From CAYMZZ01 sp044463125 (lineage in GTDB: Bacteria; Bacteroidota; Bacteroidia; Chitinophagales; Chitinophagaceae): a DNA stretch of 64,000 bases. Made by a program: the position numbers and the translations under genes. Below are positions 24,939 through 32,875 of the stretch, one piece after another (the first letter of the stretch is position 1; every line of letters begins with the position of its first letter). The notes under the pieces were generated by a model. The model worked only from the letters and a program-made list of their open reading frames with translations, was not told where the DNA came from and did not search any database. The stretch covers positions 27,873 through 91,872 of the forward strand of contig JBIQMS010000011.1 of the NCBI GenBank assembly GCA_044463125.1. The letters are read 5' to 3'.

Positions 24939-27899
24939 ATGGATTTATTGAGGTTTGTTATAACTTTCTTCTACTTAGTTTTTCTATGCAATATTGGGCA
25001 GACTCAAGTACCTGAGGTTCAATGGTCTCATAAATTTGGAGGCACCGGTAATGATAATGCAAGGGGTGTAACGATTGATCCTTTCTCTAATATATATACG
25101 ATTGGCAGTTTTGAGGGCACAATGGTATTGAACAACCAAAGGGCCCTCGTTAGCGACGGCGGAAAGGATGTATTTATCACCAAGAGTTATCCAGATGGTC
25201 TACAGGCATGGGCTGTTAGAGCCGGGGGCATCGCAAATGATGAGGGCATTGCCATAACAGTTGACTCGGCAGGTGCTGTGTATATTTTCGGCGTCTTCTT
25301 TGGTGGGCGGTTCAATCTGGGATCTTTTTTTATTGATCATCAAAAGCCTGGCGACGAACAATTGTTTATAGGCAAAATTAGTGAATCAGGTGTTCCTGAG
25401 TGGTTGAAAACAGTGGAAGGGGATGGTCGGGATTTCGCATGGGATATAAAGTCGGATTTGAATGGAAATATATTCATCACCGGAATGTTTGAAAGCACAA
25501 ACATCAGATTTGGAACATCGCAGTTCCAGAATAATGGGTATCGAGATATCTTTTTGGTGAAGTATGATTCACAAGGCAATGTATTGTGGGGCCAAACTTT
25601 TGGAGGTAATGATTGGGATATCTGTTATGAAGTAGATTTTGATAGGCACGGCAATATCTACCTAGCGGGTGGTATAGGTAGCGATATTTTTCAGTTTGGG
25701 CAGTCCACTCTTACCAAAGTACCAGGGTATCTCTTTGATATATTTATTGCAAAGCTTGATTCATTGGGCACACCGTTATGGGCAAAGCTGGCTGGAGGTA
25801 ACACTTCTGAGGAGGTTTATCATATGGCCACGGATCTTAATGGCAATATTTATCTCACAGGCTATTATAGCAGCTCCCTTGCCAACTTTAACGGAATAGC
25901 GCTATCGAATAGTGGATTTACTGACAGCTATCTTGCTCGTTATGATAGTGATGGCAATCCTGATTGGATCAAAAAAATTGCGGGTGAACAGGATGATCTG
26001 GGTCGGGGTGTAGCCGTGGATCATCAGTCTGGAAATATTTATGTGAGCGGTCAGTTTCGCAGTTTGTCCTTTTCCCTCGGTGACAGTTTGTTTTCTTCAT
26101 CCGGAGGCTATGATATTTATGCAGCTGTTTTTGATACGTTAGGAAATTTCGGAGGCGCGAGAGTGTTTGGTTCTGGAGGGGATGATGAGAACTGGGGCAT
26201 ACGGGGAGGCTTGAATTCTGGGATATTTCTCGTAGGGAAATTTGCCAGCACTTCGGTGGAATTCGGTAATACTGGCTTAATAAATTCAGGCGCCAACGAT
26301 GGATATTTAGTGAAGTTGTACAATTGTCATATTGATTTGCAGCTTCCCGACTCCATATCGACCTGTGAAAGTTCTTTGCGGGTAAGTATCGACTCTTCAT
26401 TCAACAATATTCAATGGATCAATGGGTCTGGTGAAAATTCCATTGATGTAAGTGAAAGTGGCTGGTATTGGGTTCAAGCTTCAACCGAACATGGCTGCTT
26501 CGATCGCGACAGCATTTACATAAGTTTTATTGAAATTAAACTAAAGTCTTATCCGCAGATTTTCTGCAAGGACGACACAGTAAATCTTTCCGTAGATACG
26601 GTTAATTGGAGTCGATGTGGAGAATTGCGAGGCACCTTAAACGATGGATTGGTTGCCTACTTTCCATTTTGCGGCAATCTAAATGATTACAGTGATAACC
26701 AAAATCATTTAACACCTTTTGGAGGCGCTTTCGTTTCAGATCCGCATTCGGATCAGGGAATGGCATATAGTTTTGAACAAGGATTGGGCTATCTTGATGG
26801 GGGTAGATCGACGTCGCTTCACCTTACGCAAACTATCAGCATGGGCGGCTGGCTTTGGATGGAAGGTGGTACTGGTAATCCAAGATTGCTTTCATATGAA
26901 AATCCTGAGGGCAATTACCGAATAAACTCTTTGGGCAATAGTAATCAGGAAAGAATAGTTTTCTTCGGATTTGGATCAGTAAATCTTCAGCAGTTGCTAC
27001 CAGCGCAAACCTGGGTGCATGCCATTTTCACTTATGACGGACAAACGGCCAAGCTATACATAAATGGGCAATTGGTTAACAGCAGAAATGTGGCCCAAAT
27101 GGCGGATTTTGATTACTCGGGGTCTTTCAATATTGGTCGAAAGGCCGCCCCGGCTTATGATGCCTGGGGTGGAGGATTAGATGAAATTGTACTGTATAAT
27201 CGTGAACTGTCGGCTACAGAAGTGAGACAACTTTATGATAATAAACTTCACATGGTGCAGTATGAATGGTCAACGGGCGAAACAGGCAGCCAAATTTCAG
27301 TCACCCTCGATTCTCCCACTTGGATATGGCTACAGGTAACTAATGGTGTGGAGTCCTGCACTGACTCAATCTTACTAATTCCAAAAATACCTGAGCCAGG
27401 TATTAGGTATCCTGACCAGTGGGCTGTTTCCGACTCTCCCTTGCAATTGAACTCAAGATTTGAGACCATGCCCCGCCATTGGACTCCAAGCATTGGTCTT
27501 AATGATGACCAGTTATCTAATCCTTTTACTACTCTAAAATTTGATCAGGAATACCTGATTGAAATCGTGGATCAATCTGGATGCTTGATTACGGATACCC
27601 AGCTTGTAAGAGTCGCGAAAGAGTTAAACATATATGTTCCATCAGGGTTTACACCAAATGGTGACGGCAAAAATGATCTACTTTATCCAGTAATGTATGG
27701 CATACGAAAATTGAATTATTTTAAAATTTACAATAGGTGGGGGAATTTGGTTTTCTCAACAAATAAAGAAAATCATGGATGGGATGGGAGATATAAAGGA
27801 GCCACGCAGGGAAATGATGTATTTGTGTGGGTTCTGGAAGCAGAAACCGTCGATGGTAAAAGAGTCTCAAAGAAAGGAACCGTAACCGTGGTGAAATAA
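24939..27899 (+). CDS. T9SS surface protein with SBBP-type beta-propeller repeats, LamG-like domain and CHU_C sorting domain
   Basis: A 986-residue secreted protein. Residues 1-22 are a signal peptide. Residues 25-460 hold about eight repeats with 'D..GNIY..G.F.G...FG' (for example DLNGNIFITGMFES and DLNGNIYLTGYYSS), the SBBP/beta-propeller pattern. A Cys-bearing Ig-like segment follows. Residues about 565-770 are a LamG/concanavalin-like domain (GLVAYFPFCGNLND to LDEIVLYNRELSATEVRQLYD). The last 90 residues (from VPSGFTPNGDGKNDLLYP) are the gliding-motility-associated CHU_C domain, a type B T9SS export signal. The protein is therefore expected on the cell surface or outside the cell. Its role may be adhesion or carbohydrate binding. 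The gene is AT-rich relative to its flanks. Confidence 0.9.
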   Translation: MDLLRFVITFFYLVFLCNIGQTQVPEVQWSHKFGGTGNDNARGVTIDPFSNIYTIGSFEGTMVLNNQRALVSDGGKDVFITKSYPDGLQAWAVRAGGIANDEGIAITVDSAGAVYIFGVFFGGRFNLGSFFIDHQKPGDEQLFIGKISESGVPEWLKTVEGDGRDFAWDIKSDLNGNIFITGMFESTNIRFGTSQFQNNGYRDIFLVKYDSQGNVLWGQTFGGNDWDICYEVDFDRHGNIYLAGGIGSDIFQFGQSTLTKVPGYLFDIFIAKLDSLGTPLWAKLAGGNTSEEVYHMATDLNGNIYLTGYYSSSLANFNGIALSNSGFTDSYLARYDSDGNPDWIKKIAGEQDDLGRGVAVDHQSGNIYVSGQFRSLSFSLGDSLFSSSGGYDIYAAVFDTLGNFGGARVFGSGGDDENWGIRGGLNSGIFLVGKFASTSVEFGNTGLINSGANDGYLVKLYNCHIDLQLPDSISTCESSLRVSIDSSFNNIQWINGSGENSIDVSESGWYWVQASTEHGCFDRDSIYISFIEIKLKSYPQIFCKDDTVNLSVDTVNWSRCGELRGTLNDGLVAYFPFCGNLNDYSDNQNHLTPFGGAFVSDPHSDQGMAYSFEQGLGYLDGGRSTSLHLTQTISMGGWLWMEGGTGNPRLLSYENPEGNYRINSLGNSNQERIVFFGFGSVNLQQLLPAQTWVHAIFTYDGQTAKLYINGQLVNSRNVAQMADFDYSGSFNIGRKAAPAYDAWGGGLDEIVLYNRELSATEVRQLYDNKLHMVQYEWSTGETGSQISVTLDSPTWIWLQVTNGVESCTDSILLIPKIPEPGIRYPDQWAVSDSPLQLNSRFETMPRHWTPSIGLNDDQLSNPFTTLKFDQEYLIEIVDQSGCLITDTQLVRVAKELNIYVPSGFTPNGDGKNDLLYPVMYGIRKLNYFKIYNRWGNLVFSTNKENHGWDGRYKGATQGNDVFVWVLEAETVDGKRVSKKGTVTVVK

Positions 27900-27954
27900 T
27901 AGGATATTTCGCTTCCACGTTTTCTATAATCAGCAATCATTAAACTTATATGAA

Positions 27955-28221
27955 ATGAATGAGAGTATTGTTTGGGACAACGAAACAATATTTGTATTAA
28001 TAGTCATTGCCATTGTTCTCATATTAAGTGGCGCCTTTGTGGTAAAGGTATTCGGATACGACCACGAAATTGAAAAAATAGCATTGTTAGTTAAAGATAA
28101 TCGTCTTCGTGTTTCTTTGAAACTTTGCCTTTGGATGTTATATATTTTAGTCTATGGATTGGTAGCTGTTTTTATAATAATTTTCTTTCAAGGCTCTGAT
28201 CAAAAGAATAGAAATATCTAG
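27955..28221 (+). CDS. Small two-helix membrane protein, hypothetical
   Basis: An 88-residue protein, not recognised. It has two hydrophobic helices, about 12-32 (IFVLIVIAIVLILSGAFVVKVFG) and 57-77 (LCLWMLYILVYGLVAVFIIIFF). They are separated by a charged segment of 25 residues (DHEIEKIALLVKDNRLRVSLK). The start ATG at 27955 follows the surface protein by 55 bp on the same strand. AT-rich like its neighbours. It could be a real gene or a remnant; the coherent topology favours a gene. Confidence 0.55.
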   Translation: MNESIVWDNETIFVLIVIAIVLILSGAFVVKVFGYDHEIEKIALLVKDNRLRVSLKLCLWMLYILVYGLVAVFIIIFFQGSDQKNRNI

Positions 28222-28338
28222 GATGCTCAATGCCATGGGTGTGTAGTTCCTGAAGCTGAAATGTGACATAAACCTAATCGTATTACAGATTTTCAATTGA
28301 TTATTTTATCCAAATTATTCGTTTAAATTTTGAACGCT

Positions 28339-28815
28339 ATGCAGCTTTTAAGCGATGAAAGTGTATTGACTGAATGCCAGGTTAACAAAACTCAAGTTGT
28401 TTATTTGACAAACTTTAGGGTCATTTTGGCTTCTTTAAATGGAGAAGAGTCTTTTTTACTAAAAGGCGTTATCGGAGCTGGAGTACACGAGGATGTGCCA
28501 AAAGGGTTAATGAACATTCAAAAAGAGAATGCAAGCAAAAGAGGAAGGACTACAACTGTAACCTTTTTCATTGGGTTAGTTTTATTCTTATACTTTTTGT
28601 TTGCAACGCCACCACAATATTACATTGCTGCAGGGTTATTAGTTGCATCAGTTTTGATTGGCCAAGTCATACCAATAAGTTCTGGCACCAGTAAGAAATT
28701 CTTTGTATTGGCGATTTACTATCAGGGGGGTAAACGCACAATTGAAATTGAAAAAGAGTCTGATTATGATGAAGTTTTTTCCTTCAGTAATAACCTAATT
28801 AAAGAGATTGCATGA
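28339..28815 (+). CDS. Two-helix membrane protein with PH-like N-terminal region, hypothetical
   Basis: A 158-residue protein from the ATG at 28339 (an in-frame TTG three codons earlier is possible). The N-terminal 60 residues have the pattern LLSDESVLTECQVNKTQVVYLTNFRVILAS, which resembles the start of bacterial PH-like domains ('vlltnkRlii'). Two adjacent hydrophobic helices follow (about 78-95 and 98-117), then a C-terminal strand/helix segment ending in FSFSNNLIKEIA. I cannot name a function. It is the last gene of the AT-rich segment and faces the GH43 gene. Confidence 0.55.
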   Translation: MQLLSDESVLTECQVNKTQVVYLTNFRVILASLNGEESFLLKGVIGAGVHEDVPKGLMNIQKENASKRGRTTTVTFFIGLVLFLYFLFATPPQYYIAAGLLVASVLIGQVIPISSGTSKKFFVLAIYYQGGKRTIEIEKESDYDEVFSFSNNLIKEIA

Positions 28816-28828
28816 TATTTGATGGTGA

Positions 28829-29824
28829 TTAGCGAATTATTGAGTTTAGTTTCTCTTTCTTAACTCCTGATTTGGTAAGCTTCACGGGCTTTATCTTTCC
28901 CTGCGCGTCGAATTCCATTCGGTCGATACAGGTTTCACGGCTGTTACCATCCGTTTCCGTAAGGGGGCGGCGGTGATACACGATATACCAGTTTCCGCCT
29001 TTTGGTGACTGGATCACGGAATGATGCCCCGCACCGGTGGCGATAGCGGGGTCCTGTTGCAGGATCCTGGCTTCTCTTTTGAAGGGGCCAAAGGGTGAAT
29101 CTGCAACCGCATAGGCCACGCTGTAATTGGGGCCCGTCCATCCTCCTTCGCTCCACATGAAATAATAGCGTCCGTCTTTGCGGAACATGATTGGCCCTTC
29201 CACATAACCTTCGGGCGTTATTTCCTTGTACATGCTGCCATCTTCAAAGGGCATAATCCCCGTAAAGTCATCTTTCAGGCGGGCGATATTGCAATGCCGC
29301 CAACCGCCATAAATTATATACCAGCTTCCATCCTGATCGCGAAATACGAATTGATCAATAGGTTGCGCGCCATTATGGAAACTATCGATGAGGGGGTTCC
29401 CCAGGTAGTCGCGAAAGGGTCCGGCAGGGTTGTCGGATACGGCAACTCCTATGCCGCCTTTTTCGGCATTGCTCTGAATATCGTTGGCGGCAAAAAACAG
29501 GAAATACTGATTGCCGTTCTTAACAGCGGCAGGCGCCCACATGGCGCGGTGTGCCCATTTGATGGCGCTGGTATCAATGATTCGTTCGTGCTTTTCCCAT
29601 TTCACCAGGTCGCGGGAGGAAAAAGCATCCATGAAAACCTGCTTGTTGTAGGGTGCGGAATAAGTGGGGTAAATCCAGTATTGATTGCCAAAGATCACTG
29701 CTTCAGGATCGGCATACCATCCCGGAAAAACCGGGTTGCCGCTCATGCGGCTGCTTTTGCAAGCGCCGAAAGAAATCAATATCGAAAATAATAAACCGTA
29801 AATGCCTAAGTTTTTTTTAATCAT
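28829..29824 (-). CDS. Glycoside hydrolase family 43 lipoprotein
   Basis: A 331-residue five-bladed-propeller glycosidase of the GH43 type (arabinanase, xylosidase or galactosidase). The signal peptide ends in a lipobox (SFGAC, Cys22), so it is probably lipid-anchored. The three expected acidic residues are visible: Asp39 in WYADPEAV (base), Asp157 in QPIDQFVF (pKa modulator) and Glu209 in YVEGPIMF (acid). GAGHHSV and YIVYHRRP near residues 265-285 are typical of the last blade. The DUF1080 gene upstream on the same strand is another sugar-active exported protein. Exact substrate cannot be told. Confidence 0.92.
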   Translation of the reverse strand: MIKKNLGIYGLLFSILISFGACKSSRMSGNPVFPGWYADPEAVIFGNQYWIYPTYSAPYNKQVFMDAFSSRDLVKWEKHERIIDTSAIKWAHRAMWAPAAVKNGNQYFLFFAANDIQSNAEKGGIGVAVSDNPAGPFRDYLGNPLIDSFHNGAQPIDQFVFRDQDGSWYIIYGGWRHCNIARLKDDFTGIMPFEDGSMYKEITPEGYVEGPIMFRKDGRYYFMWSEGGWTGPNYSVAYAVADSPFGPFKREARILQQDPAIATGAGHHSVIQSPKGGNWYIVYHRRPLTETDGNSRETCIDRMEFDAQGKIKPVKLTKSGVKKEKLNSIIR

Positions 29825-29867
29825 ATCCTGTCTTAAAATTTGTCCGATTGATTGGGCTTAAAGGGAG

Positions 29868-30172
29868 GTTGAAAGTTTAAGGTTTAAAGTTTAAGGTTTA
29901 ATTGGGTGTGGCTGCTTTGCCTTTCTCGTCGATGATCTGTGAAAAAATCTGCGGGAAATCTCTCCTGAACTTTGAAGCTATTAAAAATGCTGAAGCATTT
30001 CCCGCAGATTTTCGCAGATTTTTTCGCAGATTTCCGCAGATTAGAGTCTGGTGCATAATGCCTTGATCCGTTTGCTATTGAATATGACCTCCAGCGGCTA
30101 CGCTCTATTTCATTAAACTCTAAACTTTAAACCTTAAACCAAAGACGTATTACGTAAAACGTACTACGTATC
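29868..30172. repeat. Imperfect palindromic element: ACGTAnn and TTTAAGG arrays around a TCTGCG-rich core
   Basis: This fills the 348-bp gap between the GH43 and DUF1080 genes; no gene is present. Read from the DUF1080 stop codon (30173-30175) on the minus strand, a four-unit ACGTAnn array begins at once (30145-30172). A TTTAAGG-type array follows (30115-30142), then a spacer and the core. The core (about 29938-30046) has inverted TCTGCGGGAAA / TTTCCCGCAGA arms and repeated TCTGCGAAAA units. The inverse TTTAAGG array closes the element (29868-29902). The core is homologous to that at 61388-61540. Confidence 0.82.
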
Positions 30173-30943
30173 TCACAGTTCTCTCAGCCAAATATTCCTG
30201 AAACTAATAGGCTCGCTCGGATCCCCATGATCCTGCAGCATAATGGCGCTGGCCCCGTGTGCTTTTTTGTAATGTGCCTGTCCAATATAGCGGGTAATGC
30301 CTTTTACTTCGGTATTATTTTGAATCAGCACACCATTATGGATGGCCGTTATTTTAGCTGGGCTGATCAGTTTACCCTTCGCGTCGAATCGGGGAGCCGT
30401 CCACACAATATCGTAGCTCTGCCAGGTGCCGGGAGGGGCGCATGCATTGGCGAGCGGAATATGTTGTTTGTAAATGCTTCCGGCCTGTCCGTTCACATAG
30501 GTTTCATTTTCATAATTGTCCAGCACCTGTATCTCATAGCCATTATCGCCATCGCCGCTGAGGGCGAGAAAAACGCCGCTATTGCCGCGACCCTGGCCAC
30601 TGCCATGAATTACTTCGGGAATTTTCCATTCAATGTGCAGTTGATAATCGAGGAATCGCCGTTTGGTTTGAATATTGCCTGTTCCCTTTTTTACAATAAA
30701 AGCGCCATCGGCTACGGTCCAACCAGCCGGCTTGCTGGTATCGGAACTGGAGACCCACTCGTTTAAATTCTTTCCATCAAATAACAGCAGCGCGTCTGAA
30801 GGCGGAGGTGTATGTTGTACCGTTCCTGTTACTTTTGGGGGTTTGGGTTCCCACTGTTCCGTATCTTTCGGGTCACCCTGCCGGGCACAGGCTGTACCGG
30901 CAATCAGGAGCAACAGCATAAGAGGAAGCATCAACTTTTTCAT
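30173..30943 (-). CDS. DUF1080 (3-keto-disaccharide hydrolase-like) lipoprotein
   Basis: A 256-residue exported protein of the DUF1080 family (PF06439), a concanavalin-like jelly roll. The signal peptide ends in a lipobox (AGTAC, Cys19 region). The core motifs are LLFDGKNLNEWVS near residue 50, FLDYQLHIEWKIPE, GRGNSGVFL and YEIQVLDNYEN. Members have been shown to act on 3-keto-sugars or to bind glycans, and many are uncharacterised. It is followed on the same strand by the GH43 gene after a repeat element. A TGA stop is followed with no gap by a heptamer array. Confidence 0.9.
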   Translation of the reverse strand: MKKLMLPLMLLLLIAGTACARQGDPKDTEQWEPKPPKVTGTVQHTPPPSDALLLFDGKNLNEWVSSSDTSKPAGWTVADGAFIVKKGTGNIQTKRRFLDYQLHIEWKIPEVIHGSGQGRGNSGVFLALSGDGDNGYEIQVLDNYENETYVNGQAGSIYKQHIPLANACAPPGTWQSYDIVWTAPRFDAKGKLISPAKITAIHNGVLIQNNTEVKGITRYIGQAHYKKAHGASAIMLQDHGDPSEPISFRNIWLREL

Positions 30944-31056
30944 GTGTTCTTGTGGTTACAGTTGAGTGAATGCGTTAAAGTTAAGCGGATTCTTTTTTAT
31001 GGGAAACAATAAATGCGTAAAGCTGTTACATAAGAAATAAACTAACAATTGATTGG

Positions 31057-31968
31057 ATGGCGACAGTTTTAATTACAGGTGGTACCGGTTTGATCGGCAG
31101 CGCGGTGACGGAAAAATTGCTGGAGAAAGGATATGGGATCATCATCCTGAGCCGATCGGCACGAAGGAGCAAGCAGCCCAATTTGCGGTATGCGCAATGG
31201 GATCTGCGAAAGGGCAGCATAGATGAATGGGCGATACGGGAAGCGGATGCCATCATCCACCTGGCCGGCGCGGGTGTGGCCGATAAGAGATGGACGAAGA
31301 AGCGGAAGCAGGAGATACGCGACAGCCGTGTAAACTCCGGCGCATTGCTGGTAAAAAAATTGCAGGAAATTCCCAACACGATACGTGTATTCGTTAGCGC
31401 ATCTGCCATAGGCTGGTATGGTCCCGATCCGCAGATACCCAATCCCATTCCTTTTACCGAAGAGCATCCCGCCGCTCATGATTTCCTGGGCAGCACCTGT
31501 CAGGCATGGGAAGACTCCGTGAAGCCCGTAGCCGACATGGGTAAGCGACTCGTTCTACTGAGAACAGGTATTGTTTTTAGCGACAAGGGTGGCGCGTTGA
31601 AGGAATTTCGACGGCCGGTAAAATTTGGCATCGCGCCCATATTGGGAACAGGCAGGCAGGTAATGAGCTGGATACATATCGATGACCTGGTGCGTATGTA
31701 CCTTTTTGCGATGGAGAATAGTGAACTGAATGGAATCTACAACGCCGTGGGTCCGGGTCCCAGCAGCAATCGTGAAATCATTTTGCGCATTGCCCATCGC
31801 CTCAAGGGTAAATGGTATATTCCTATCCGAGTACCTGCCGGATTATTAAAGCTGATACTCGGTGAAATGAGCATAGAAGTGCTGAAAAGCGCTACCGTGA
31901 GCAGCCGCAAAATTGAGAAAGCGGGATTTGTATTTCATTATCAAACGCTGCCGTCAGCAGTGGAATGA
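31057..31968 (+). CDS. TIGR01777 family NAD-dependent epimerase (YfcH-like)
   Basis: A 303-residue short-chain dehydrogenase/reductase-like protein. The N-terminal Rossmann motif is VLITGGTGLIGSAVTEKLL (about residues 4-22). ADAIIHLAGAGVADKRWTKKRKQEIRDSR is the diagnostic segment of the TIGR01777/YfcH family. Downstream are VFVSASAIGWYG, the C-terminal RTGIVFS and MSWIHIDDLVRMYLFAME. The family is cytosolic and of unknown substrate. The ATG at 31057 is clear. The stop is followed directly by a telomere-like hairpin of TTTAAAG/TTTAGGG units. Confidence 0.93.
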   Translation: MATVLITGGTGLIGSAVTEKLLEKGYGIIILSRSARRSKQPNLRYAQWDLRKGSIDEWAIREADAIIHLAGAGVADKRWTKKRKQEIRDSRVNSGALLVKKLQEIPNTIRVFVSASAIGWYGPDPQIPNPIPFTEEHPAAHDFLGSTCQAWEDSVKPVADMGKRLVLLRTGIVFSDKGGALKEFRRPVKFGIAPILGTGRQVMSWIHIDDLVRMYLFAMENSELNGIYNAVGPGPSSNREIILRIAHRLKGKWYIPIRVPAGLLKLILGEMSIEVLKSATVSSRKIEKAGFVFHYQTLPSAVE

Positions 31969-32043
31969 GAAAGTTTAAAGTTTAGGGTTTAAAGTTTAAA
32001 GTTGTGGAGCAACCTTAAACCTTAAACCCTAAACTTTAAACCA
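31969..32043. repeat. Compact heptamer-array hairpin after the TIGR01777 stop
   Basis: The left array (GTTTAAA, GTTTAGG, GTTTAAA, GTTTAAA; 31973-32000) and the inverted right array (ACCTTAA, ACCTTAA, ACCCTAA, ACTTTAA; 32012-32039) form an almost perfect stem with an 11-nt loop. It starts 2-4 nt after the stop codon, where a terminator would be, but has no T-run. Confidence 0.8.
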
Positions 32044-32076
32044 ATCAACAAATAACCGAATATCCAAATAAACTAA

Positions 32077-32730
32077 TTGTTTCTCTTGGGTTCTGCCAGC
32101 ATACAAGAAAACCTTCTCCTCATCCATTCCCATATCATTACATACGGGGATGCGGCGGATGCTTTCATTACGGAACGGATACGAAAGGAAATCGAAGAAA
32201 TGTGGAATGAACCGCAGGTGCAGATGGGTATAGAGGGACGGCTCCTGCAGGTTCAATTTCGAATCAGCTCCAGCTTTGAACCGGCACTACAGCCTATTGA
32301 TGTGATCGCCAATACCGATCCCCGCAACAATTATTTCAGGATTGAGAAGGAAGCAATGGGGAATATCTCCTTTGTGGATGGTATCGGCTGCAACACCGGC
32401 TTTTTTCTGTATGATAATCTCTATGAAGGATCTACTACCGCCGCACATGAGTACGGCCACACACTTGGGTTGCGTCATCCTACTGTTATTGATATTCGAG
32501 GCCAGGGCGTTCCGGGCATCATGTACCCACGTGGCAGTATCGTAGATCCCGAATTTCAATACAATCCATCCGCCGACTCCGGCGACAACCGCAATGGCGG
32601 CACCATGCACCCCAGATTCCGGAAAGTAAAGCCGGAAAATATTTATGCATTACAATTAGAAAAGCTAGAATTCCGAAACCAAACAGCGATAGTGGGAGAG
32701 TTTAGTAGTGTGTGGCACGAGAAGAAATAA
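32077..32730 (+). CDS. Metzincin-like zinc metallopeptidase, cytosolic-looking
   Basis: A 217-residue protein with the full metzincin zinc motif HEYGHTLGLRH (His124, Glu125, His128, His134, counted from the TTG at 32077) and a downstream GIMYP Met-turn (Met149). It therefore belongs to the metzincin fold (M10/M12-like). No signal peptide, lipobox or membrane helix is visible, which is unusual for metzincins. The N-terminus is not certain: TTG at 32077 and TTG at 32086 are both possible, and no ATG fits. The N-terminal 100 residues are not recognised. Its substrate is unknown. An 8-mer array begins right after the stop. Confidence 0.75.
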   Translation: MFLLGSASIQENLLLIHSHIITYGDAADAFITERIRKEIEEMWNEPQVQMGIEGRLLQVQFRISSSFEPALQPIDVIANTDPRNNYFRIEKEAMGNISFVDGIGCNTGFFLYDNLYEGSTTAAHEYGHTLGLRHPTVIDIRGQGVPGIMYPRGSIVDPEFQYNPSADSGDNRNGGTMHPRFRKVKPENIYALQLEKLEFRNQTAIVGEFSSVWHEKK

Positions 32731-32875
32731 TTTGTTGATTCGTTGATTTGTGGATTTGTTGATTGGTTTAAGGTTTAGGGTTTAAAGTTTAATAGCTTTT
32801 GCTACTTCCATTAAACCTTAAACCCTAAACCCTAAACCAACGTAAAACGTACAACGTAAAACGTAAAACGTCTCC
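32731..32875. repeat. Composite element: octamer array, TTTAAGG hairpin and ACGTAnn array
   Basis: Three arrays in series between convergent genes. A GTTGATTn octamer array (32731-32765) starts directly after the peptidase stop. A hairpin of TTTAAGG/TTTAGGG units follows (32766-32793 against 32810-32838). Last is an ACGTAnn array (32840-32874) that ends one nucleotide before the stop codon of the minus-strand beta-oxidation gene. No gene is present. Confidence 0.85.

Noticed and set aside
32766..32838. Eukaryotic (plant) telomere contamination because of TTTAGGG units
   Set aside because: Units are mixed with TTTAAGG and TTTAAAG, are short, inverted in pairs and sit between intact bacterial genes at several places.
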